Assembly (NCBI GenBank): GCA_900543345.1
Contig: UQRJ01000166.1
Span: 1-6,849, forward strand
Source: an uncultured Sporolactobacillus sp.
GTDB lineage: Bacteria; Bacillota; Bacilli; Bacillales; Sporolactobacillaceae
DNA: 6,849 nucleotides
Direction: 5' to 3'
Positions 1 through 5,904 of the stretch are shown here, one piece after another. Position 1 is the first letter of the stretch. Every line of letters begins with the position of its first letter. A model generated the notes under the pieces. That model saw nothing but the letters and a program-made list of their open reading frames with translations, had not been told where the DNA came from and did no database searches. The translations under genes and the position numbers were made by a program.

Positions 1-59
1 CTGCCCAATCAACCATTTTTTTCAACCACCGCCTGCATTGACAGTCGCTGCCATTCCAT

Positions 60-85
60 ACTTTTGCAGCACATCTGATGAATAA
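60..85 (+). repeat. Left terminal inverted repeat of the IS
   Basis: Aligned with the reverse complement of 2011-2036, this stretch matches at 20 of 26 positions without gaps. The first nine bases (60-68) are identical, followed by a shared GAT and shared A pairs. The repeat lies 164 bp before the transposase start codon. Confidence 0.8.
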
Positions 86-89
86 CAAG

Positions 90-129
90 GCCTGAACCGT
101 TGATACTCGTAACGATTTCGGCTTTTTTT
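90..129 (+). terminator. Terminator-like hairpin inside the left IS end
   Basis: GCC (90-92) pairs with GGC (120-122) and CGTT (98-101) with AACG (111-114). Between them the strands are opposed by equal 5-nt segments that add two A-T pairs and one G-T pair. The loop is 9 nt, and the stem runs into seven T (123-129). It would stop transcription entering from the left flank before it reaches the transposase gene, a known way for insertion sequences to limit their own expression. The interrupted stem keeps confidence moderate. Confidence 0.45.
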
Positions 130-223
130 ATTTTACTTTTTGGTCGTATTATTGTTGTGTAACGTTATTATATGTGAGACAATATTAGTTATCACACGGG
201 GTTTACCTAGGGAGAATGTCCAG

Positions 224-1969
224 ATGTTTCTCAAAAAGATGAAGAATAAAAAAACAGGGCGCACGTACCTGTCAATTGTCCATGGTTATCGCGACAAGGT
301 AACCAAAAAGACCAAGGTCAAAACGATTGAATCCCTCGGATATCTCGATGCGCTTGAAAAAAAGTATAGCGACCCGATCGCTTTTTTTGAGGAAAAAGTG
401 AAACAGATGAATCAGGAACGTGCCGCAGAAAAATTCACGATGACGTTCCACATCGGCAGGGAAGAACGCATTCAGGAGAAAACGGCTAATCGTAAAAACT
501 TCGGCTATGCCGTCTTGAGCCAGATTTATCATGAGCTGGGCATTCATACTTTTCTCAAAAACCGGCAACGCCATACTCAAGAAACTTATGACGCCAATAC
601 CATCATGAAGCTTCTCGTGTTCTCCCGTCTGCTTTTTCCATCCTCTAAAAAGAAGACGTACACGCAAAGGGAACGTTTTTTCGAGAAGACCAACTTCTCC
701 CTGGACGACCTCTACCGCTGCCTGTCTTTCTTTAATCGGCACCGGGCCGCGCTTCAGCTCTGGCTCCATGAACGGATCCGGCAGCGCTACGGGCGCCGGG
801 ACGACCTGGTCTACTATGATGTGACCAATTATTATTTTGAAATAGATGCGGACGATACGCTCCGAAAAAAGGGCGTTTCGAAAGAGCATCGCCCGAATCC
901 GATGGTTCAGATGGGTTTGTTTATGGACACGGACGGGATTCCGATCACTTATGGTCTCTATCCCGGAAACAAGCTGGACAAGCAAACGTTTATTCCAATG
1001 CTCCGAACCATCCAGCACAACTTTTCCCTCCACCGGATCATTGTGGTCGCCGATAAGGGAATGACGACAGGGGACAACATCTGGTACACCCTTTCCGCAA
1101 AAAACGGTTATATTCTCAGCTACTCCGTCCGCGGCGCAGACCGAGCCTTTAAAAACTATGTTCTGGATCCCGACGGCTATCGTCCCGGCAGAGATGGATT
1201 TAAGATCAAGTCACGCCTCTACCCTAGAGAAATCACGGTCACGGCCAAAAGCGGAAAGAAGATCAAAAAACGCGTAGACGAAAAGCAGGTCATTTTTTAC
1301 AGTGAGAAGTATGCCCGGAAAGCACAAGCCGAACGTGCGCCGGCCCTTGAGAAGGCCAGACGCCTCATTCAGAATCCCTCCCGATATAATCGGGCCACCT
1401 CCAGTGGCGCTGCGAAATATGTGAAGCATCTGACCTTCGATTCAAAAACAGGGGAAATCATGAAAACGAGGCAAACCACCCTTTTATTCGATGAGGAAAA
1501 ATTAAAAAGAGAAGAACAGTTTGATGGGTACTACGCCATCATCACCAGCGAATACCAGGAAACGGACGAACGCATCATTCAGCTCTACCGAGGCCTTTGG
1601 AAAATTGAAGAAAATTTTAAAGTGACCAAGAGTGACCTAAAAACGCGGCCGGTCTACCTTTCTACTCAGGAACACATTGCCTCCCATTTTCTGATTTGCT
1701 TTGTATCGCTGGTGATTGCCCGGCTCTTAGAGCGGCGCCTAAAGGGAAAATATTCGATCCCCACTCTGATTGAAAGCCTGAGAAAAGCATCCTGCAGCCA
1801 CATTAAGGAGAACTATTATCTGTTCGATTATTATGACGAGGTGCTTGCCGACATCGGCCAGGCCTTTGGCATTGACTTTGGGAAGAAATGCCTGTCGCTC
1901 AAAGAAATCAAAAAAATTTTAGGAGAGGTTAAAAAGGCAGAAATTACACAACAGTTTTGTGACAAATAG
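224..1969 (+). CDS. IS1634-family DDE transposase
   Basis: This is a 581-residue transposase that should catalyse cut-and-paste or copy-type movement of the surrounding element by binding its terminal repeats. Visible catalytic core: first Asp in YYDVTNYYFE (D199), second Asp in VVADKGM (D277), and the C-terminal Y-x6-E-x6-K signature (Y455, E462, K469). That signature is the YREK motif of IS4-like enzymes with the Arg replaced by Leu, as is usual in IS1634 proteins. A conserved FDGYYAI block (433-439) precedes it. The N-terminal about 90 residues are Lys-rich and probably bind DNA. The frame stays open back to a TTG at 140, but ATG 224 is preferred: AGGGAG lies at 209-214 with a 9-nt spacer, and the upstream extension is unlike the family. 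No frameshift or missing catalytic residue is seen, so it is probably functional. No convincing sigma-A promoter was found between the upstream hairpin and the start codon. Confidence 0.93.
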   Translation: MFLKKMKNKKTGRTYLSIVHGYRDKVTKKTKVKTIESLGYLDALEKKYSDPIAFFEEKVKQMNQERAAEKFTMTFHIGREERIQEKTANRKNFGYAVLSQIYHELGIHTFLKNRQRHTQETYDANTIMKLLVFSRLLFPSSKKKTYTQRERFFEKTNFSLDDLYRCLSFFNRHRAALQLWLHERIRQRYGRRDDLVYYDVTNYYFEIDADDTLRKKGVSKEHRPNPMVQMGLFMDTDGIPITYGLYPGNKLDKQTFIPMLRTIQHNFSLHRIIVVADKGMTTGDNIWYTLSAKNGYILSYSVRGADRAFKNYVLDPDGYRPGRDGFKIKSRLYPREITVTAKSGKKIKKRVDEKQVIFYSEKYARKAQAERAPALEKARRLIQNPSRYNRATSSGAAKYVKHLTFDSKTGEIMKTRQTTLLFDEEKLKREEQFDGYYAIITSEYQETDERIIQLYRGLWKIEENFKVTKSDLKTRPVYLSTQEHIASHFLICFVSLVIARLLERRLKGKYSIPTLIESLRKASCSHIKENYYLFDYYDEVLADIGQAFGIDFGKKCLSLKEIKKILGEVKKAEITQQFCDK

Positions 1970-1972
1970 AAA

Positions 1973-2015
1973 CAGCCAGAACCCCTTTAACTCCAAGGAT
2001 TCATGGCTGCTTTTT
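1973..2015 (+). terminator. Rho-independent terminator after the transposase
   Basis: CAGCCA (1973-1978) pairs perfectly with TGGCTG (2004-2009), with an inner CCTT/AAGG stem (about 1984-1987 and 1995-1998). The stem is followed by C and TTTTT. It starts three bases after the transposase stop codon and its T tract reaches into the right inverted repeat, so it belongs to the element and should end the transposase transcript before the flank. Confidence 0.6.
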
Positions 2016-2036
2016 AATCAAATTAGGTGCAAAAGT
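2011..2036 (-). repeat. Right terminal inverted repeat of the IS
   Basis: This is the partner of the repeat at 60-85. Read on the minus strand from 2036 it begins ACTTTTGCA and matches the left end at 20 of 26 positions. The bases just outside (CAG) do not extend the match to the left end. Confidence 0.8.
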
Positions 2037-2511
2037 CAGGTTGTAATGCCAATTTTTCCCGCGGTCAATCTAATTCCCAGTTTTTCTCTATGATTTTTCA
2101 CTATCTCGATCCCACCCTGTTTAGTCTGTGTACAATCACAGTCGCATCTAGGTCGCCGCGACAATCCCGTTCTCGTTTTACCTCGGAAAAGATCGACTAG
2201 GCATGAACGCCAAAAATTGCTAAGGCTAAAATGGATTTTTGATAGTCAACCGGAGGCCGCCACTTGATCTGAAACAAGACGTCCGTTGTTCATGCTAAGC
2301 ATAGTCAGCGCAAACTAGTCTCCTCTATTCATGAAATATTCTTCCTCTAAAAAAGTAACCTTGAGCTTACCTTAGTGACGACGACTTATTCGCCCGTAAA
2401 TTTAATTTTCACCCGTCCCACCACCGAAGCAGCAGAGCGAAACTATTTGTGTCGCTCGGGAGTTTGCGGAAAACAAACGGAACATGAGTTCATTTCTCTG
2501 CGAGGCGGTAT
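2037..2511. other. Gene-free stretch of about 475 bp with no recognisable content
   Basis: It lies between the IS right end and the 3' end of the exporter gene. I translated parts of it in several frames. Open runs of about 55-70 codons exist on both strands (for example minus strand about 2038-2245, ending at TGA), but none has a start codon with a ribosome site or a motif I recognise. No terminator with a T tract for the exporter gene is evident. The stretch could be decayed sequence left by earlier insertions. Confidence 0.6.
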
Positions 2512-3726
2512 TTAGCCCTTTTCCGCACGCAGCATCTTCTCCTGCCCAAACCAGAATAAGCCGCAGAGAAAGGAAATCAGGCCAATAATTGCCCCCATAA
2601 CGGGGATACCGAACGATTCGAATAAATAACCGAAGAGCGCATAGGACAATTGCATGACACCGGAATAGGTTGCCGTATGAAGGGCAAAGACTCTCCCCCG
2701 CACTTCCCTTCTCGTATACATTTGCATCAGATAGCTATCCAGAGGAATAATAATTCCCGAATGAAAGCGCATCAAAAGCAGCATCAACATCCCAATTGCA
2801 AAAACGTTTGACTGGGCCATTAGCGTAAAAAACAGGGCCTGCATTAAATAAGCGAACCCGTAGCAGCGATTGGCCCGCCTGGCGCTGCTTCCAACAAAAC
2901 GTTGAACAAAGACGGCGCCTAATAGTACACCCAAACCGTCGACAGCATACAGCAAACCAATGCCGAAGCCGCCCATCTGGTAAACTATGTCTCCCAGTGT
3001 GGGAATGAGGATGGCATAGCCGCCCCCGGCAAACCCCCAACTCATTCCGATGAAAATGATTGATCTGGCCGCTCGATTATGTAAAACCGCTTCGAGACCT
3101 TGCTTTAGCGCACTGACATAAGTGAGCCGGTTGTAATTTTCCGATTTGTGTTCGGTGAAGTGAATCCGAAAAATACAAAGCGCAGACCACAAATAAGAGA
3201 GCGAATTAATCATGAAGCAAACCGTTGGATTTAGAAATGAAGAAACGATCCCGCCGCCGGCAGCGCCTAATATACTTAACAAACCGGATGTCCCCGCATT
3301 CAGCGTATTCGCCCGGACAAGATCTTTTGCCGGGACAATCAGCGGAAAAGCAGCTTGCTGCGCAGGTGCGAACATGACTCCGGAGAGCCCGACAAACAGG
3401 GCACCGATGTATAGAAGAAATAGTTGCTGAAGAAGGAGCGCCAAGGGAAAAAAGAGAACAAACGCCGCCCTGGCCAAATCGCTGATCAACAGAATCGCCC
3501 GTTTAGGACAGCGGTCGATAAGCGGACTTACAAACGGACCGACTATCACCGCGGGAAGTGAGCGGCATAATAAGATCAGCCCCATTGCCGACGGAGATTG
3601 TGTCAACGACAACGTCACCATGCCGAGAGCAACCTGGTTAAACCAATCTCCCAAAATACTGCCGCTACTGGCTAACCAGAGATTCCGGTAATTCGCATTG
3701 ACTGTCAATAAACGATGCTTTTGCAA
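2512..3726 (-). CDS. MFS transporter, DHA3-type drug/solute exporter
   Basis: This 404-residue integral membrane protein of the major facilitator superfamily probably exports a drug-like or small molecule by proton antiport; the substrate is unknown. It has about 12 hydrophobic segments, no signal peptide, and a polar central loop around residues 190-212. The N-terminus has the family pattern NANYRNLWLASSGSILGDWF (10-29). Motif A follows in the first cytoplasmic loop as SPLIDRCPKR (67-76; D71, R72, K75, R76). The block FAPAQQAAFP…RANTLNA (119-144) and the FMINSLSYL helix (171-179) are typical of DHA3 (MFS_3) proteins. Full length for the family. The start is TTG at 3726, supported by GGGGAG (3741-3736) with a 9-nt spacer. 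An in-frame TGA lies directly upstream, and the ATG at 3730 is out of frame and closes after 21 codons. It follows the MazG-type gene by 77 bp on the same strand with no terminator between, so co-transcription is likely. Confidence 0.9.
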   Translation of the reverse strand: MQKHRLLTVNANYRNLWLASSGSILGDWFNQVALGMVTLSLTQSPSAMGLILLCRSLPAVIVGPFVSPLIDRCPKRAILLISDLARAAFVLFFPLALLLQQLFLLYIGALFVGLSGVMFAPAQQAAFPLIVPAKDLVRANTLNAGTSGLLSILGAAGGGIVSSFLNPTVCFMINSLSYLWSALCIFRIHFTEHKSENYNRLTYVSALKQGLEAVLHNRAARSIIFIGMSWGFAGGGYAILIPTLGDIVYQMGGFGIGLLYAVDGLGVLLGAVFVQRFVGSSARRANRCYGFAYLMQALFFTLMAQSNVFAIGMLMLLLMRFHSGIIIPLDSYLMQMYTRREVRGRVFALHTATYSGVMQLSYALFGYLFESFGIPVMGAIIGLISFLCGLFWFGQEKMLRAEKG

Positions 3727-3786
3727 TCATCCTCTCTCCCCATCCGTTACGGCTGACGGGTAAACATGTTTTCTAATTGCCTTCAT
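3727..3786 (-). CDS. Possible 19-codon leader ORF before the exporter
   Basis: ATG at 3786-3784 opens a 19-codon frame (MKAIRKHVYPSAVTDGERG) whose TGA (3729-3727) directly abuts the exporter's TTG start in the same frame. A ribosome finishing it would stop on top of the exporter's initiation site, allowing re-initiation or translational coupling. Its own ribosome site is poor (only GAAAG just upstream) and it is short enough to be chance. It contains no run of one amino acid, so a classic attenuation leader is not indicated. Confidence 0.2.
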   Translation of the reverse strand: MKAIRKHVYPSAVTDGERG

Positions 3787-3810
3787 CTTTCGTTTTCCGA
3801 CCGTCAGCCG
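3750..3810. repeat. Perfect 10-bp inverted repeat across the mazG stop codon
   Basis: CGGCTGACGG (3750-3759) and CCGTCAGCCG (3801-3810) are exact reverse complements around a 41-nt loop. On the minus strand the first arm contains the MazG-type stop codon (TGA 3806-3804). The second arm ends 8 nt before the exporter's GGGGAG ribosome site. Neither strand has a T tract after it, so it is not a standard terminator. It could be an mRNA processing or translation-control hairpin, or a protein-binding dyad. Confidence 0.45.
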
Positions 3811-4124
3811 CTTGGAAAACGTTTCTGCAATTTCAGTTCACTGTGCGCGACTAACCCATCTAGCGGAATATCGTACTTGCTGCTTAAGATAAGGACCTGA
3901 TCCAAAATATCCGCCAACTCTTCGCACAAGTGCTCATGCTTTTTTTGCGCCGTTTGCTCCGGTTCGCCGGGATGATCGCGGCCGATCTCGATCGCTCTGA
4001 CGGCTTGGGACAATTCGCCCACCTCTTCACTGAGATAAGCCAGACGAATGAATGGCGAGTATTGATACCAATCTCGTTGCTTATAAAATTCCACGAGCCA
4101 TTTTTGATGTTCACGAAGTCCCAT
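3804..4124 (-). CDS. MazG-type nucleotide pyrophosphohydrolase
   Basis: This is a 106-residue, all-helical cytoplasmic protein of the MazG / all-alpha NTP pyrophosphohydrolase superfamily, which cleaves (d)NTPs or modified nucleotides to the monophosphate plus pyrophosphate. The metal-binding signature is present: EEVGE (33-37) on one helix and EELAD (68-72) on the next, giving the EExxE…ExxD set. It is about the size of a single MazG domain, unlike the two-domain E. coli MazG, so it belongs to the short forms whose substrates vary (canonical dNTPs, oxidised or other aberrant nucleotides). ATG 4124 is chosen because AGAGGGG (4135-4141) lies 10 nt upstream. The frame extends to a TTG at 4148 without a ribosome site. 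It is first in a probable two-gene unit with the exporter and is separated from the upstream operon by a terminator. The true substrate cannot be read from sequence. Confidence 0.85.
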   Translation of the reverse strand: MGLREHQKWLVEFYKQRDWYQYSPFIRLAYLSEEVGELSQAVRAIEIGRDHPGEPEQTAQKKHEHLCEELADILDQVLILSSKYDIPLDGLVAHSELKLQKRFPSG

Positions 4125-4174
4125 CGCTTGGATTCCCCTCTTTTTCAAGATATCTCATTGGCCTACAAAATGCC

Positions 4175-4192
4175 ATCGTTATGCCCAACGAT
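4175..4192. promoter_or_regulatory. 18-bp dyad upstream of the MazG-type gene
   Basis: ATCGTT (4175-4180) and AACGAT (4187-4192) are exact reverse complements around a 6-bp spacer, centred about 60 bp upstream of the MazG-type ATG. Spacing and position suit a repressor operator or short hairpin in the leader of the mazG-exporter unit. I could not place a convincing -35/-10 pair in 4125-4300; a TTGACC lies at 4232-4227 on the minus strand but lacks a good -10. A 6-bp dyad is weak evidence alone. Confidence 0.25.
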
Positions 4193-4300
4193 TGTTAACA
4201 GATCTACTAAACTGCAGCAACAAAGGGTCAATGAACATCCCACCTTTTTTATATCTAGTTAATCCCTACGCGCCAAATCATCGAGCACACATCTATCAGG

Positions 4301-4340
4301 AAAAAACGGACGTAAACGGCAAGGTCCTTTCCGACGTCCG
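4301..4340 (-). terminator. Rho-independent terminator of the HAD-YbaK operon
   Basis: On the minus strand CGGACGT (4340-4334) pairs perfectly with ACGTCCG (4313-4307) around a 20-nt loop and is followed by six T (4306-4301). It begins one base after the deacylase stop codon, so it ends the HAD-YbaK transcript and insulates the MazG-type gene downstream. Confidence 0.85.
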
Positions 4341-4341
4341 C

Positions 4342-4824
4342 TTAATTCGGTTCCGGCCTCACTAAGTCGGCCAATTTCCCGTTTGCTGCCGCAATGAGAT
4401 CGTGTGCCGCCAGTTTAAGGGTCCGATTTCTCACGCCGATGCCGCAATAGACAATCGTCAGTTTCGCGACGGCCTGATCGAAATAGACATGAATTTTATT
4501 GTCAACATGCAGCGGCGATAAACCACCGACTTGATAGCCAAGCTCTTGTTCAACAACATCCGCCGCAAGCATCCGCAACTTTGACCGTTTGATGCCGAGA
4601 ACCCGGCTCAGTTTTCCGTAATCAATTTTTTGGGGCCCTTGCAGAGCGACAAAGACAGATTGACCGGCCGCATCGAAGCCGATGGTCTTAATCACGCTTT
4701 CCGCAGCGACGTCATGCAGAGTGGCAAGCCCCGCTTCAACATTGGTTATTTCAGCATGGTTGATTAATTGATAGTCAATCTGCTTGGCGTCGAGCAGTTC
4801 GATTAATGCATCACTAATCGGCAT
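4342..4824 (-). CDS. YbaK/EbsC-type aminoacyl-tRNA deacylase
   Basis: This 160-residue cytoplasmic protein of the YbaK/ProX editing-domain family hydrolyses mischarged aminoacyl-tRNA in trans; E. coli YbaK acts on Cys-tRNA(Pro). Length matches E. coli YbaK (159). The invariant catalytic-site lysine is K46 in VIKTIGF, the same position as K46 of YbaK. The loop GYQVGGLSPL (96-105) matches the YbaK GYLVGGISPL segment, and the C-terminal ELAA/DL-like helix is present as KLAAHDLIAA. After GGLSPL this protein has HVDNK where E. coli has GQKK, so substrate preference may differ and Cys-tRNA(Pro) specificity should not be assumed. The start ATG 4824 has AAAGGGG (4832-4838) with a 7-nt spacer. It lies 21 bp downstream of the HAD gene on the same strand, so the pair is one operon, and a strong terminator follows the stop codon. 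Confidence 0.88.
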   Translation of the reverse strand: MPISDALIELLDAKQIDYQLINHAEITNVEAGLATLHDVAAESVIKTIGFDAAGQSVFVALQGPQKIDYGKLSRVLGIKRSKLRMLAADVVEQELGYQVGGLSPLHVDNKIHVYFDQAVAKLTIVYCGIGVRNRTLKLAAHDLIAAANGKLADLVRPEPN

Positions 4825-4845
4825 GAGAGCACCCCTTTCTATCTA

Positions 4846-5706
4846 TTAAATATTTAATAAATGCTGAAGTGCATAAGCAACGCCGTTTTCATCATTTCTC
4901 TTCGTTACAAATGTGCTCATCTTCTTCACAGAAGGAGCGGCATTCCCCATGGCGATTTTGGCACCCGCCACTTTAAACATCGGGATATCATTGTGATTAT
5001 CGCCGATCGCAATAATCTGTTTGTTCGCTAATCCTAGCCTCGCCGCCAAAAATTCAATGCCTGTTCCCTTATTGACATGGTGAGGGATAAATTCGAGGAC
5101 ATATGTACCTGAAGAAGTCAATTCTACCTGATCGGAAGTAGAGAAAGCAATCATTGTGTTCAGTAAACGTTCGGAATCATAAGTAAACGTTAACAGTTTA
5201 TAAATTGATAAATCTTTTTTTAATAAACCGACTGGATCGCTCACGCGAATTTGCCCATATTGGCGGAACTGAGTCTTTGCTTTTTCCCACAGTTTATCTC
5301 TCCTGCCAACGATCATCTTATGGTCGATGAAGTAGTCCAGTTCCCTGTTTAAATGTGTCTCTCCATTGGTTGGAACTAGCAAGCCATTTCGCGTCGTCAA
5401 TTCAAAATACATGTTTTCAGTTAATAAATAAGTTAGTATTTTTTGAACAGCCCGAATGGGTATCGACGTCGCATGAATGATCCGTCCGGATGAGTCCTGA
5501 ATGACCGCTCCATTTGAGCCGATCACTGAAGCAAGCAAGCCGTTTTCGTTCATCAAAGCCTGTGCGTCAAACACAGCTCTTCCGGTGACAACGGCAATTT
5601 GATACCCTTTTCTTACTAATTTTTTAAGAGCCCGTTTATTTTCTGCACTGATCTTTCCATCCGAACTCAGCAATGTACCGTCCAAATCAATTGCAATTAG
5701 TCTCAT
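4846..5706 (-). CDS. Cof-type HAD-superfamily sugar-phosphate phosphatase
   Basis: This 286-residue cytoplasmic phosphohydrolase belongs to the HAD IIB (Cof) subfamily, which dephosphorylates sugar phosphates and related metabolites through an aspartyl-phosphate intermediate using Mg2+. All four motifs are present: motif I DLDGTLL (7-13; nucleophile D7, acid/base D9), motif II VVTGR (39-43; T41), motif III lysine in NKGTG (K213), and motif IV GDNHNDIPM (235-243; D236, D240). The cap domain lies between motifs II and III, as in type IIB. ATG 5706 has an excellent ribosome site, AAGGAGG (5721-5715) with an 8-nt spacer. It is first gene of an operon with the YbaK-type deacylase and is divergent from the DeoR-family regulator. 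In B. subtilis a Cof-type HAD gene (ywpJ) sits beside the DeoR-family gene glcR, so a similar functional pairing is possible, but orthology is not shown here. The substrate is unknown. Confidence 0.9.
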   Translation of the reverse strand: MRLIAIDLDGTLLSSDGKISAENKRALKKLVRKGYQIAVVTGRAVFDAQALMNENGLLASVIGSNGAVIQDSSGRIIHATSIPIRAVQKILTYLLTENMYFELTTRNGLLVPTNGETHLNRELDYFIDHKMIVGRRDKLWEKAKTQFRQYGQIRVSDPVGLLKKDLSIYKLLTFTYDSERLLNTMIAFSTSDQVELTSSGTYVLEFIPHHVNKGTGIEFLAARLGLANKQIIAIGDNHNDIPMFKVAGAKIAMGNAAPSVKKMSTFVTKRNDENGVAYALQHLLNI

Positions 5707-5758
5707 GTAAGCTCCCTCCTTCCCATTTTATCATTCATAATTCTTATAATTGCACGTA

Positions 5759-5778
5759 AATGACTGTTTATAATCATT
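5759..5778. promoter_or_regulatory. Candidate operator in the divergent DeoR/HAD region
   Basis: AATGA (5759-5763) and TCATT (5774-5778) form a dyad around a 10-bp AT-rich core. It overlaps the -10 and the predicted start point of the HAD promoter, where a repressor would block transcription. The heptamer ATCATTC occurs at 5773-5779 and again at 5730-5736, 43 bp apart (about four helical turns), so a second half-site is possible. The obvious candidate ligand is the adjacent DeoR-family protein. This is inference from position and symmetry only. Confidence 0.3.
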
Positions 5779-5804
5779 CTATCACCTAAATCATGCATAT
5801 ACAA
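5776..5804 (-). promoter_or_regulatory. Candidate sigma-A promoter for the HAD-YbaK operon
   Basis: On the minus strand, -35 TTGTAT (5804-5799) and -10 TAGAAT (5781-5776) are separated by exactly 17 bp. The -10 matches TATAAT at 5 of 6 positions and the -35 at 3 of 6. The predicted start near 5769 gives a leader of about 60 nt carrying the AAGGAGG site. The region is AT-rich, so chance matches are easy. Confidence 0.4.
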
Positions 5805-5816
5805 TTATTTATGGGA

Positions 5817-5822
5817 TAAAAT
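5817..5822 (+). promoter_or_regulatory. Possible -10 element for the DeoR-family gene
   Basis: TAAAAT matches the -10 consensus at 5 of 6 positions and would give a leader of about 75 nt before the start at 5905. At 17 bp upstream only TGCATA (3 of 6) is available as -35. A second pair, TTGTGT (5856-5861) and TATCTT (5879-5884), has ideal 17-bp spacing but would start transcription on the ribosome site, so it is less likely. Confidence 0.2.
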
Positions 5823-5904
5823 GTGCAAAAGCAATGCAGGAAGTGCTCTCTTCCATTGTGTCGGGTTGATAAAAATAGTATCTTTTAGGAAAAGGGGAAA
5901 ATAA

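Larger units (their letters stand above)
60..2036 (+). mobile_element. Complete IS1634-family insertion sequence, about 1.98 kb
   Basis: The element is bounded by 26-bp imperfect inverted repeats (20 of 26 positions match; the outermost 9 are identical, ACTTTTGCA). It carries one intact transposase gene that fills most of its length. Element size, a single long ORF and a DDE transposase with a large insertion before the final E all fit the IS1634 family of the IS4 supergroup. I see no target-site duplication: the bases left of 60 (TTCCAT) and right of 2036 (CAGGTT) differ. Loss or rearrangement of one flank, a long duplication cut off by the contig edge, or boundaries off by a few bases could explain this. 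With an intact ORF and both ends present, the copy could be active. Confidence 0.85.

Noticed and set aside
1..59. Remnant of a gene interrupted by the insertion sequence
   Set aside because: Frames stay open over these 59 bases on both strands, but the stretch is too short to show coding and cannot be joined in a recognisable way to sequence right of 2036.
140..223. N-terminal extension of the transposase to a TTG at 140
   Set aside because: It would add 28 hydrophobic residues unlike the family, while ATG 224 has its own well-spaced AGGGAG ribosome site.
272..1033. 253-codon open frame on the minus strand inside the transposase gene
   Set aside because: It lies wholly within a clearly coding gene with catalytic motifs on the other strand, has no family resemblance I can see, and is a typical shadow frame.
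2201..2295. 8-bp inverted repeat GCATGAAC (2201-2208) / GTTCATGC (2288-2295) as ends of a small mobile element
   Set aside because: One or two perfect 8-bp inverted pairs are expected by chance in a 475-bp stretch, and nothing beyond the 8 bp or in the flanks supports an element.
4125..4148. MazG-type gene starting at TTG 4148
   Set aside because: There is no ribosome site upstream of that TTG, and the AGAGGGG at 4135-4141 lies inside the extension at correct spacing for ATG 4124.
3930..4262. 110-codon + strand frame opposite the MazG-type gene
   Set aside because: It is antisense to a gene with clear metal-binding motifs and has no family features.
5823..5840. Catabolite-responsive (cre) site around GTGCAAAAGCAATGCA
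   Set aside because: The central CG of the cre consensus is missing and the arms do not pair properly.
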